From Bacillota bacterium (GTDB lineage Bacteria; Bacillota; Clostridia; Clostridiales; Clostridiaceae): a stretch of 13,945 nt of DNA. Position 1 is the stretch's first letter, and each line of letters begins with the position of its first letter. Below the pieces are notes generated by a model, which ran no database searches, was not told the origin of the DNA, and worked only from the letters and a program-made list of their open reading frames with translations. The translations under genes and the position numbers were made by a program. Positions 6,517 through 13,945 of the stretch are shown one piece after another. The stretch is from positions 1 to 13,945 of the forward strand of contig JAJYBA010000028.1 in NCBI GenBank assembly GCA_021779235.1. Reading direction: 5' to 3'.

Positions 6517-7524
6517 TTACCTTGGTATAAATCCTATTTTCTTTTGCATTTTCCTTAATGTCTTATTAGCCACATAATTAGCTTTCTCTGCACCCTTTTT
6601 ATAAATTTCTTCTAAATAAGTCTTATTACCTACATATTCCTTAATCTTAATCTGTATAGGTTCAAGTTCTGAAACGATCGCTTCCGCTACATCTTTTTTA
6701 AATTGAGCATAACCTAACCCTTCATATTTTGTTTCAATCTCTTCAATAGACATGCCAGTTATAGTCATTAGTATGGTCATTAAGTTCTTAACCCCTAATT
6801 GCTCATCATTAAACTTAACTATCCCTAGACTATCTGTAACTGCCCTATTTATTTTCTTTCTTATAACCTCTGGTGGGTCCATTATTAAAATACTTCCATT
6901 AAGGTTTTCTTCTGATTTAGACATTTTCTTAGTTGGATCTTGTAAGTCCATTATCTTAGCCCCTACTTTAGCTATATAAGGCTCAGGAATTACAAAGGTG
7001 TCGCTATACATTTTATTAAATCTGTCCCCTATATCCCTGGAAAGCTCAAGATGTTGAAGCTGATCCTTTCCTACAGGCACTAAATCCGTTTGATATAATA
7101 AAATATCTGCTGCCATAAGCACAGGATAGTTAAATAAACCTACTCCTATACTTTCTCCATTCTTTTTAGATTTATCTTTATATTGAGTCATTCTATTTAA
7201 TTCTCCCATGTAAGTAGAACAAGTTAAAAGCCAAGAAGCTTCACTATGAGCTGGCACATGTGATTGAATAAACATTGTGTTTTTCTCAGGATCAATACCT
7301 GAAGCTAAGTAAATAGCTAACATCTCTATGGTTTTTTTTCTTAAATCCTTTGGTTCTTGTTTTACTGTAATGGCGTGTAAATCCACCACACAAAAATAAC
7401 ATTCATATTCCTCTTGAAGCTTAACCCAGTTTTTTATAGCACCTAAATAATTTCCGAGTGTCAAGTCTCCTGAAGGCTGAATTCCACTAAATATTACTTT
7501 TTTATTTCCTTCCAAATTAATCAT
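6517..7524 (-). CDS. trpS: Tryptophanyl-tRNA synthetase
   Basis: This 335-residue class I synthetase charges tRNA-Trp in the cytoplasm. The nucleotide-binding signature is SGIQPSGDLTLGNYLGAI (13-30; TLGN stands for the HIGH motif), and the second signature is KMSKS (200-204). GVGLFNYPVLMAADILLY (127-144) and GKDQLQHLELSRDI are the usual tryptophan-pocket and dimer-interface blocks. Length is normal for bacterial TrpS. Coordinates go to the outermost ATG (7522-7524), but GGGAG at 7525-7529 touches that ATG with no spacing, whereas the in-frame TTG at 7513-7515 is nine bases away and gives a usual N-terminus (M-EGNKKVIFSGIQPSG). The true start is probably the TTG. Expression is controlled by the T-box leader just upstream. 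No simple terminator follows; the repeat element does. Confidence 0.96.
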   Translation of the reverse strand: MINLEGNKKVIFSGIQPSGDLTLGNYLGAIKNWVKLQEEYECYFCVVDLHAITVKQEPKDLRKKTIEMLAIYLASGIDPEKNTMFIQSHVPAHSEASWLLTCSTYMGELNRMTQYKDKSKKNGESIGVGLFNYPVLMAADILLYQTDLVPVGKDQLQHLELSRDIGDRFNKMYSDTFVIPEPYIAKVGAKIMDLQDPTKKMSKSEENLNGSILIMDPPEVIRKKINRAVTDSLGIVKFNDEQLGVKNLMTILMTITGMSIEEIETKYEGLGYAQFKKDVAEAIVSELEPIQIKIKEYVGNKTYLEEIYKKGAEKANYVANKTLRKMQKKIGFIPR

Positions 7525-7531
7525 CTCCCAT

Positions 7532-7815
7532 TTCTATAATATAAAAAAAGCCCTATGGATAAATCCATAGGGCGCATATACACGGTACCACCTAATATTT
7601 AGAAGCATACTAAAGCTTCCACTCAAACAGATACACTACGATATCCTACCTCTGTAACGTAAGGTTTACGTCAAGGACTACTAAACTTCATCCCGAGCCT
7701 CAGAGACCCATTCAATTTAAACATAATTATCGTAATCTCATCCTCTACGACTCTCTGTAAATCTGTTTTTAAATTTACTTACTTCTCATCAAAGACTATA
7801 ACATTATAAACTCTT
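7532..7815 (-). promoter_or_regulatory. T-box riboswitch (tRNA-Trp sensing) in the trpS leader
   Basis: The leader of about 285 bases senses uncharged tRNA-Trp and lets transcription continue into trpS. The T-box sequence GGTGGTACCGTG lies at 7581-7592, in the antiterminator that competes with the terminator at 7542-7573. A TGG triplet at 7708-7710, in GAA-TGG-G on the 3' side of Stem I, is the likely specifier codon. AGAGA and TCTCT upstream of and after it can pair in Stem I. The variable base after TGG in the T-box is U, whereas bacterial tRNA-Trp usually has G at position 73, so a G-U pair is implied. Confidence 0.92.
7542..7573 (-). terminator. Regulated terminator of the trpS T-box
   Basis: GCCCTATGGAT pairs perfectly with ATCCATAGGGC, followed on the minus strand by seven T residues (A7543-7549 on the plus strand). 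It is the attenuator that uncharged tRNA-Trp would disrupt. Confidence 0.93.
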
Positions 7816-7821
7816 TAAATT

Positions 7822-7850
7822 ATAATATTCCTATTTACTTAAATTGTCAA
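7822..7850 (-). promoter_or_regulatory. Promoter of the trpS T-box transcript
   Basis: On the minus strand TTGACA (7845-7850), 17 bases, TATTAT (7822-7827). The -35 box lies inside the small inverted repeat ATTGT-TG-ACAAT. It starts only 15 bases after the superoxide reductase stop codon. Confidence 0.78.
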
Positions 7851-7865
7851 CAATAATTTGAAATT

Positions 7866-8240
7866 TTATGCTTTCCAAAGTCCATGTAAATTACAGTATT
7901 CGCGTGCGAATAACACGTCTTCTTCTAATTTGAATTCTGCTTCTGGCTTTTCACCTGGTTTTAAGTATTTTCTGTACACCTTATTTTCTGTGTGTACTTC
8001 AATAAATTCAATATGATGTTCTTCCAGCATTGGGTGCTCCACTGCTCCAACCTTAACTCTAACTCCACCTTCTATTTTTTCAATTACAGGTACATGTTTC
8101 TCAACTGCTGCTTCTTGAGTATTTTCTACTTTAAGTGTCATTGGTTTTCCACAACAAACTAAAGTTCCTCCAGCCTTATGAACCACCTCAACTATATTAC
8201 CACATATTTCACATTTGTAAATTTGTCTTAATTCAGTCAT
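7866..8240 (-). CDS. dfx: Desulfoferrodoxin (two-iron superoxide reductase)
   Basis: This 124-residue cytoplasmic protein reduces superoxide to hydrogen peroxide without making oxygen, as strict anaerobes do. The N-terminal desulforedoxin-like domain has Cys10, Cys13, Cys29 and Cys30 (YKCEICG and VCCGKPM) for the first iron. The catalytic iron site is complete: His49, His69, His75, His119 and Cys116 (CNLHG), with Glu47 and Lys48 in the EKHVP motif. Numbering and length match the class I (2Fe) enzymes of sulfate reducers. AGGAGG lies a few bases before the ATG. A PerR-box-like site at 8313-8327 suggests peroxide- or oxygen-dependent control, as known for clostridial superoxide reductases. No terminator separates it from the trpS promoter, so its transcript may stop at the T-box terminator. 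Confidence 0.96.
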   Translation of the reverse strand: MTELRQIYKCEICGNIVEVVHKAGGTLVCCGKPMTLKVENTQEAAVEKHVPVIEKIEGGVRVKVGAVEHPMLEEHHIEFIEVHTENKVYRKYLKPGEKPEAEFKLEEDVLFAREYCNLHGLWKA

Positions 8241-8312
8241 TTTTAATTCCTCCTTTAAATTTTAGAATCTTACTAATACTTACTATGTTTTTAATCTGTA
8301 ACAATTATTTAT

Positions 8313-8327
8313 TGATAATAATTATAT
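8313..8327. promoter_or_regulatory. PerR-box-like operator between dfx and the acidic protein gene
   Basis: The plus strand reads TGATAATAATTATAT, matching 12 of the 14 defined positions of the PerR box TTATAATNATTATAA. It lies 73 bases before the dfx start and 179 bases before the divergent acidic protein start. A loose promoter, TTACAG-N17-TATTAG, lies between it and dfx on the minus strand. AT richness raises the chance of false matches. Confidence 0.55.
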
Positions 8328-8505
8328 ATTCTACATTTTTAAAATTTTTCCTCTTTTTTGTTAAAAATTTTATTTACTCATATATTTTAAGCTAAATCAA
8401 TTTATTATATGCAAGAATAATTTTTTAATGTGCCTTATATTTCCTTCATTTTTTTCTCACTTCTGTGGAAGACTATATTATATAAATATAAAGGGAGGCA
8501 TTAAT

Positions 8506-8724
8506 ATGCTTAAAAACAAAACAGTAACTTACGCACCTCATGAAAGAGATTTTTATGATCGCGAACCTAGCGATATAAGAACCTATTCCGCAAAGGACTC
8601 TACGGATTTACCAGATCCAGTAACTGACCCTATAGTTGCTATGAATATATCCAATATGGAATTTGACTATACCTATTACGGTGGAGAAGAATTTTTTGAT
8701 GAAGATTTTGATAAACAAGATTAA
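8506..8724 (+). CDS. Small acidic protein of unknown function
   Basis: I do not recognise this 72-residue protein. The start is ATG 8506-8508, which has GGGAGG at 8493-8498 seven bases upstream; the frame stays open to an ATG at 8428 but that start has no binding site. The protein is soluble, without cysteine, with 18 Asp/Glu against 7 Lys/Arg, and ends in a strongly acidic aromatic tail (GGEEFFDEDFDKQD) after MEFDYTYY. The N-terminal half is mixed (APHERDFYDREPSDIRTY) and the middle is proline-rich (LPDPVTDP), suggesting little stable fold. It is divergent from dfx across 265 bases holding a PerR-like site and is closed by the terminator at 8795-8836. An acidic tail could serve metal or protein binding; that is only a guess. 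Confidence 0.75.
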   Translation: MLKNKTVTYAPHERDFYDREPSDIRTYSAKDSTDLPDPVTDPIVAMNISNMEFDYTYYGGEEFFDEDFDKQD

Positions 8725-8794
8725 TTTTGTTTTTTTACTAAAAACTAATAATTAAATAGCTATTTTTTAAAAAATATTATACCCTCCAAAATTT

Positions 8795-8836
8795 AAAACA
8801 GATGACTTTTTCAAAAAGCCATCTGTTTTTTTTAAA
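8795..8836. terminator. Bidirectional terminator overlapping the glucan synthase stop codon
   Basis: AAAACAGATGACTTTTT pairs with AAAAAGCCATCTGTTTT with one mismatch, followed by T residues on the plus strand and by T residues (AAATTT tract) on the minus strand. The stop codon of the convergent gene (8832-8834) lies in the plus-strand T-run. Confidence 0.82.
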
Positions 8837-11800
8837 TTATAACCTCTACTTTATGCACGCCATCAATAAATGGAACTAATGCATCCTCACATAAATTACC
8901 ATCTAACCAAATACCTTTTTCTCCTTGGCGTTTAACTTCAATCACATATTCAAATTTATCTTTTTTATAAATAATCTCATAATGAGACCATTCCTCTGGC
9001 ACGCAAGGTTCAATGCTAAAGCCTTTTCCCTCCTTTAGTTTAAATCCTAAAATAGCTTCTATACCTGTTCTATACATCCATCCTGAAGTTCCAGTATACC
9101 AACTCCACCCTCCGCGCCCTACATGAGGTTCTTTTCCATAAACATCAGCAGTCATTACGTAAGGTTCAGTTTTATATTTTTCACACTGAGGCAGGGTTTT
9201 TGTATGATTAATAGGATTTATCATATTATAGAGCTTAGTTGCTTTATTACCTTGTGAAAGTTTAGCAAAGGCAAGGATTACCCAAGTTGCAGCATGTGTA
9301 TATTGCCCTCCATTTTCTCTAACTCCAGGCACATAGCCCTTGATATAACCTGGCTCCAAAGCAGATTTACTAAAAGGTGGAGTTAAAAGGAAGATCATTC
9401 CCTTATCTTCTTTTATTAAATAATGCTCTAGAGACTTCATAGCTTCCGCTGTTCTTTCTTTACTCCCAGCTCCTGATATAACTGCCCAAGATTGAGATAG
9501 AGAATCTATTTGGCACTCTTCATTTTGAGATGAGCCCAGTGGGGTTCCATCATCAAAATAAGCTCTCCTATACCAATTACCATCCCATGCATTTTCTTCT
9601 AGATTTATTCTAATATACTCTTGCATTTCCTTATATCTCTTCAGTCTTTCATCATCTTTTTTGTATGCACAGGCCTGAGTAAAATTATCTAGTATATCAT
9701 ATAAGAACCATCCTAGCCATACACTTTCACCTTTTCCCTTGTTTCCTACAGTACTCATTCCATCATTCCAATCCCCACTTCCCATTAGCGGAATGTTGTG
9801 TGGACCAAATTTAAGACCTCTATCGATAGCTTTTATACAGTGCTCATATATACTGCCTTTAAAATCTGCTCTTCCTGAAATATTGTATCTTTCGTCTTCA
9901 CCTTCAGCTAATGGTGTATCCATTAAATACTCAGCCTCTTCATCAAGAATAGCAAAATCTCCTGTATTTTTTATATAATCCATAGTGGTAAAAGGTAGCC
10001 ATAATAAGTCATCAGAGAATCTTGTTCTTATTCCGCTATCTACAACTGGATGCCACCAATGTTGCACATCACCTTCAACAAATTGTCTAGAAGCACTATA
10101 TAGGATTTGTTTTTTAGTCATACTCGGCTCAAGGAAACTTAAAGGCATAACATCTTGAAGCTGATCTCTAAAACCATAAGCTCCACCAGATTGATAAAAA
10201 GCAGTTCTTGCCCATATTCTACAGGCTATAGTTTGATACATTAGCCATCCATTAAGCATTAAGTCCATGCTCTTATCTGGAGTCTTAACTTGCAACGTAT
10301 GAAGTAGCCTATCCCAATACTCCTTCACTGCTTTGAGTTCACTATCCACTTTTTCAAAATCTTCAAACTCCACAATAATGTTTGAAATACTATCTAAATT
10401 CTCATTTTCACCTAACATAGCTACGAGTTCTATCTCCATATTAGGCTCTAAGTGAATTTTCGAAGTAATTGCAAGACATGGATCAAGTCCTGCTCCTACA
10501 TTGTTTGAAAGCCTTATTCTCTTTAGTGCCTCTGGACTCTCTACACTTCCTCCTCTACCTAGAAACTCACTTCTATTACCAGTAAAGCTTACATCTTCGC
10601 CACCAAATAATTTTAAGAAAGCATTTAATTTACCAAAATGCTGACTATAAGAATTTGTGGCATATATATATTTCTGTTCTTCATTTAAATAAGTAACAAT
10701 GTGCTCAGCAGTGTGCTGAGGCACAACGCCCATTACAAGCTCTGCATAGTAAGTTAAACTTAACTCACGAGCTACATCACTATTATTCTTAAGTTTTATC
10801 TTACAAAGCTTAAGGTTATACTCCATAGGTACAAACATTGTCACTTCTCCCAAGATTCCAAAGGCTTCATGCTTAAAATTTGAATATCCAAAACCATGTT
10901 CAATTAAGTATTCTCCACCATCTCTTATAGGTTTAGGTGTAATACTCCACACATTCCCTTGTGTTTCATCTCTCAAGTATATAGCTTCCGAGCATTCATC
11001 ACTTACCCAGTCATTAGACCAAGTAGTAATTTTATTTTCTCTGCTATTGAGGTGCCAAGTATAAGCTGACCCAACTTCCGATACATGGAACCCAAAATCA
11101 CCATTTGAAATAACATTTATCCAAGGTGCTGGTGTATTATTGAAATCTTTGAGCAAAATAGTGTAATTTTCATCTTCTACATTAAAGCCTCCTAAATCAT
11201 TAAAGTACTCTAATGGTTTCATATTAAACTTATGAGGCGTAAAGGTAACTCCATTTTCTTTAGTTTCTAGTAATGGTTGTTTCTCTATCCCCTCATAATT
11301 ATTCTTAATTTGAGATACTAGCATTCCCTTGCTAGAATCTATAACTATTCTAGCTATAGCCATCAAAAGCTCTATATCTTCATCCATGATAGTAGCTTTA
11401 TTCAGTATAAAGATTCCCCCCGGTTTATTTTCTTTATCTCTTAAATGACTACTGCCTACTAAATCTTTAATATCAGTTTGTAGAGGTTGATCATATGAAG
11501 TTTTTTGAAGATTTATTATTACTAAATCAACCCTTAATCCCTTAAGGCTTAGGTATTCATGGGCGTTTAAAAGCTGACGAACTAAATCTCTGTCTTTACT
11601 CTCTCTAGCTATTAGAAGAATTATTGGTAAATCTCCTGAAATACCATATCCCCAAAGAGTAAATTGACCCTTCTTTACCCCTTTTATATATTCTTCTCTT
11701 TCTTTAAAGGTAGAATTTAAAAATAAAATTTTAGAAGCCATTACTTGATATAAATTTGCTTGTGTAGATTTTATACCTAAATATTTCATGTCAACTTGAG

Positions 11801-13945
11801 TTTGGCTCCAAGCTAATTCAAACACCCTATTTACATTATGAAGTTCACTATATTTCTTAGCTAAATTTATTACTTCCACTTTACTATTAGCTATAGCTGT
11901 AGTGAAGGCTATAATGCAAGTTTCACCAGGTTTTATTTTAACTCTTCTTCTTATACTTACTATAGGGTCTAGCACCGCTCCCACAGTATTAGATAAAAGC
12001 GAGTCTCGTTTCATGGTTATAGGATGTATTGTATTTTCACCACGCCCTATGAAATTAGCTCTGCTAGTCTCATATTGAATAGTTCCTACTGTAGTTCCTT
12101 GAGTTGCAACAGTTTGCATAAGCCAAGGTTGTTTCTTTCCTTTAGCTCTAGGTCTTCTCGTTGCAAGGATACAGCTAGGGTTATCTATATACTCTGTCTT
12201 TACAAATAGATTTCCGAAAGCTGGATGCACTATATCTGCATCATAATGAGCTAGAGTTACTTCTAAATAGCTGGTTATTTCTAAATTTTTACTCATAGTA
12301 TCATGATTTGTAATGGTTAATCTTCTAACCTCTGAGTCATCTTCTGTAGACACCGTGATTTCTGTGCGAGTAGTAATATTATTATCACTTCTTGTAAATT
12401 CAGCTTTATCTAGAGAAAAAGTCACTTCATAGTTATCTCCTTCTTTTTTACAAGGTTCATAAGCCGCACTGAAGTATTCATTTTCCTCCACATCTTTGAT
12501 ATACACGAACATACCTGTATTGTCTTTAGTTACATCTTCCTTCCATCTGTAAATCATAGTTCTATTTCTTGAAGCGTATCCTGCTCCACTATTAGAAATC
12601 ATTAGAGAATAGCTTCCATTTGAAATTAAATGTGTTTCTGGTGTTTCTGTGTTTGCTGTAGTATATTTTCTAACTATAATCTTTTGTTTTCCCATAGAAG
12701 TGCCTGATACATTAAATTTATGTTCTCTATCATATACTACTCTCTTAGAAATTTTCTCTTGAAGTAATAGCTCTGTGGCTTTGACCTTTGGTAGTGCATG
12801 AAATCTCTTTTGGAGAACATTTTTTAATAATACATTATCTAAAGCCATTAAGCTCATTCCTTCATGGTGAATCATGAAACACTTAATAATTGCCTTTGAT
12901 TCATCTTTAGATATTCTGTTTTTAGTATAGTCTACAGCTTCATAAAACCCATATGTTCCTTCTAGGCCTTCATCAGTAAGTTTTTTAAGATTATCATAAG
13001 CCCCTCTAAAATCCGTTTGCAGTGCCATAACAGTAGAATATGGTGAAACCACCAATTCATTTGCTAGCCCTCTCTTTAAGCCTACCCCTGCTATTCCAAA
13101 TGCCTTATACTGATAGTTTAAATTCACATCAAAATTATAAAATGCAGATTCAGAGATTCCAAAAGGCACACCTCTTTCATTACAATACTGCTTTTGTGCC
13201 TCAATTACACCTTTGTAAGTTTCATCTAACATTGTATCTGGATAATTTTTCATTATAAGTAGGGGCATCATATATTCAAACATGGTCCCACTCCAAGAAA
13301 CTAATCCCTTACCTTTTCCCATAAGAGTCATAGATCTACCAAGCTTAAACCAATGTTTTTTAGGAACGTCACCTTTTGCTATAGCCATAAAACTAGCCTG
13401 CCTTGACTCAGAAGCTAATAAATCATAGTAGCTCTTACCTAGACTATCATTCTCCACGTCATACCCAATACTAAATAGCGCCCTGTCTTCATCATATAAC
13501 ATTTTAAAATCCGTAGCGTCTACTATAAAGTTTAGTTTTTCTTTTAAACTCTCTATGCTACTAATAATCATTTCAGATTTTTCTTTTGTGTTTTGTAGCT
13601 GAATTTTCAATCTTGATAAAGATTCATTATCTTTTGATTTACCTTTTAACATATTTAATATGTTAGTTGTTTTTTCTGGGATATTATTTAAGGTCGTATT
13701 TTCTAATAAGCTCCTTAAAGAATTATTAATCTCTAAACCAAAACTTTTTTCAAGAGGAAAATCAAACCAAGGGAAAAATTCATTTATTTCTTCTAAGAAT
13801 CCATCCACATCACCTTTGAGCTTTTTATTCCAATATAGTTCCTCTTCTGTTTGTATTTTCTCCACTTCTATAACCTTATCAGCTAAGTCTACAAGTATAG
13901 TTTTCCAAGAGTTAAAATCTACTTTATAATTGTCTAGATCCCGTA
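8832..13945 (-). CDS. Cyclic beta-1,2-glucan synthase-like protein, C-terminal part (partial at right edge)
   Basis: The frame is open from the right edge to the stop at 8832, about 1,704 codons. The first GTG in the window (13863-13865) is not a credible start: 26 more in-frame codons lie upstream (including NYKVDFNSWKTILVDLADKV) and no binding site is seen. Numbering from that GTG, a glycoamylase-type domain (PF10091-like) covers about 130-370, with HHEGMSLMALDN near 330-344; a first sandwich plus barrel module follows (about 400-870, with WGYGISGDLPIILL); a second sandwich (about 910-1170) leads into the GH94 barrel (about 1210-1640) with GGAYGFRDQLQDV, GSGDWNDGM and GRGGWSWYTGTSGWMYR. GDWND holds the family's catalytic acid. 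This is the C-terminal order of NdvB/Cgs proteins (about 2,800 residues); the membrane GT84 synthase part would be off the window. In Cgs the GH94 part trims glucan chains by phosphorolysis. Convergent with the acidic protein gene. Confidence 0.85.
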   Translation of the reverse strand, partial: RDLDNYKVDFNSWKTILVDLADKVIEVEKIQTEEELYWNKKLKGDVDGFLEEINEFFPWFDFPLEKSFGLEINNSLRSLLENTTLNNIPEKTTNILNMLKGKSKDNESLSRLKIQLQNTKEKSEMIISSIESLKEKLNFIVDATDFKMLYDEDRALFSIGYDVENDSLGKSYYDLLASESRQASFMAIAKGDVPKKHWFKLGRSMTLMGKGKGLVSWSGTMFEYMMPLLIMKNYPDTMLDETYKGVIEAQKQYCNERGVPFGISESAFYNFDVNLNYQYKAFGIAGVGLKRGLANELVVSPYSTVMALQTDFRGAYDNLKKLTDEGLEGTYGFYEAVDYTKNRISKDESKAIIKCFMIHHEGMSLMALDNVLLKNVLQKRFHALPKVKATELLLQEKISKRVVYDREHKFNVSGTSMGKQKIIVRKYTTANTETPETHLISNGSYSLMISNSGAGYASRNRTMIYRWKEDVTKDNTGMFVYIKDVEENEYFSAAYEPCKKEGDNYEVTFSLDKAEFTRSDNNITTRTEITVSTEDDSEVRRLTITNHDTMSKNLEITSYLEVTLAHYDADIVHPAFGNLFVKTEYIDNPSCILATRRPRAKGKKQPWLMQTVATQGTTVGTIQYETSRANFIGRGENTIHPITMKRDSLLSNTVGAVLDPIVSIRRRVKIKPGETCIIAFTTAIANSKVEVINLAKKYSELHNVNRVFELAWSQTQVDMKYLGIKSTQANLYQVMASKILFLNSTFKEREEYIKGVKKGQFTLWGYGISGDLPIILLIARESKDRDLVRQLLNAHEYLSLKGLRVDLVIINLQKTSYDQPLQTDIKDLVGSSHLRDKENKPGGIFILNKATIMDEDIELLMAIARIVIDSSKGMLVSQIKNNYEGIEKQPLLETKENGVTFTPHKFNMKPLEYFNDLGGFNVEDENYTILLKDFNNTPAPWINVISNGDFGFHVSEVGSAYTWHLNSRENKITTWSNDWVSDECSEAIYLRDETQGNVWSITPKPIRDGGEYLIEHGFGYSNFKHEAFGILGEVTMFVPMEYNLKLCKIKLKNNSDVARELSLTYYAELVMGVVPQHTAEHIVTYLNEEQKYIYATNSYSQHFGKLNAFLKLFGGEDVSFTGNRSEFLGRGGSVESPEALKRIRLSNNVGAGLDPCLAITSKIHLEPNMEIELVAMLGENENLDSISNIIVEFEDFEKVDSELKAVKEYWDRLLHTLQVKTPDKSMDLMLNGWLMYQTIACRIWARTAFYQSGGAYGFRDQLQDVMPLSFLEPSMTKKQILYSASRQFVEGDVQHWWHPVVDSGIRTRFSDDLLWLPFTTMDYIKNTGDFAILDEEAEYLMDTPLAEGEDERYNISGRADFKGSIYEHCIKAIDRGLKFGPHNIPLMGSGDWNDGMSTVGNKGKGESVWLGWFLYDILDNFTQACAYKKDDERLKRYKEMQEYIRINLEENAWDGNWYRRAYFDDGTPLGSSQNEECQIDSLSQSWAVISGAGSKERTAEAMKSLEHYLIKEDKGMIFLLTPPFSKSALEPGYIKGYVPGVRENGGQYTHAATWVILAFAKLSQGNKATKLYNMINPINHTKTLPQCEKYKTEPYVMTADVYGKEPHVGRGGWSWYTGTSGWMYRTGIEAILGFKLKEGKGFSIEPCVPEEWSHYEIIYKKDKFEYVIEVKRQGEKGIWLDGNLCEDALVPFIDGVHKVEVII

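Noticed and set aside
8135..8395. Plus-strand open frame of 86 codons starting inside dfx
   Set aside because: It overlaps the dfx metal-binding N-terminus antisense and then runs through AT-rich intergenic DNA; no binding site.
12024..13929. Several plus-strand open frames of 61-89 codons over the glucan synthase gene
   Set aside because: They are antisense to conserved domains and lack binding sites.

Overview
The window looks like chromosomal DNA from an anaerobic, endospore-forming Firmicute close to Clostridium. The DNA is very AT-rich and uses GGAGG-type ribosome binding sites. It carries spore germinant-receptor genes, a T-box leader, a two-iron superoxide reductase, and short intergenic regions closed by hairpin-plus-T-run terminators. 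I saw no tRNA, rRNA, CRISPR array or intact insertion sequence.

Layout from left to right. (1) 1-1427: a divergent germinant-receptor pair, the start of a GerKA-type A subunit leaving the window on the minus strand and a complete GerKB-type permease on the plus strand. (2) 1519-2061: the substrate-binding S component of an ECF vitamin transporter on the minus strand, with a clear promoter and a perfect 12-bp palindrome next to its -35 box. (3) 2374-2529: a 51-residue lmo0937-type membrane peptide, easy to miss because of its size. (4) 2607-4202: peptide chain release factor 3, TTG start, with a strong promoter. (5) 4632-5552: a DUF2935 helical protein with an internal duplication and a possible sporulation promoter. 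(6) 5553-6516: a gene-free stretch with a mosaic of related inverted repeats (MITE-like) and a duplicated 48-bp unit. (7) 6517-7850: tryptophanyl-tRNA synthetase under a complete T-box attenuator. (8) 7866-8240: desulfoferrodoxin/superoxide reductase with a PerR-box-like site upstream. (9) 8506-8724: an unknown 72-residue acidic protein, divergent from it. (10) 8832 to the right edge: the C-terminal 1,700 or so residues of a cyclic beta-1,2-glucan synthase-like protein; its reading frame runs off the window.

Most genes here are single-gene units with their own promoters and terminators, so the window is a string of unrelated housekeeping, sporulation and stress functions rather than one pathway. 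The least explained parts are the repeat mosaic at 5836-6494, the palindromic operator of the ECF gene, the acidic protein beside the PerR-like site, and the DUF2935 gene. I found no convincing new multi-gene system.
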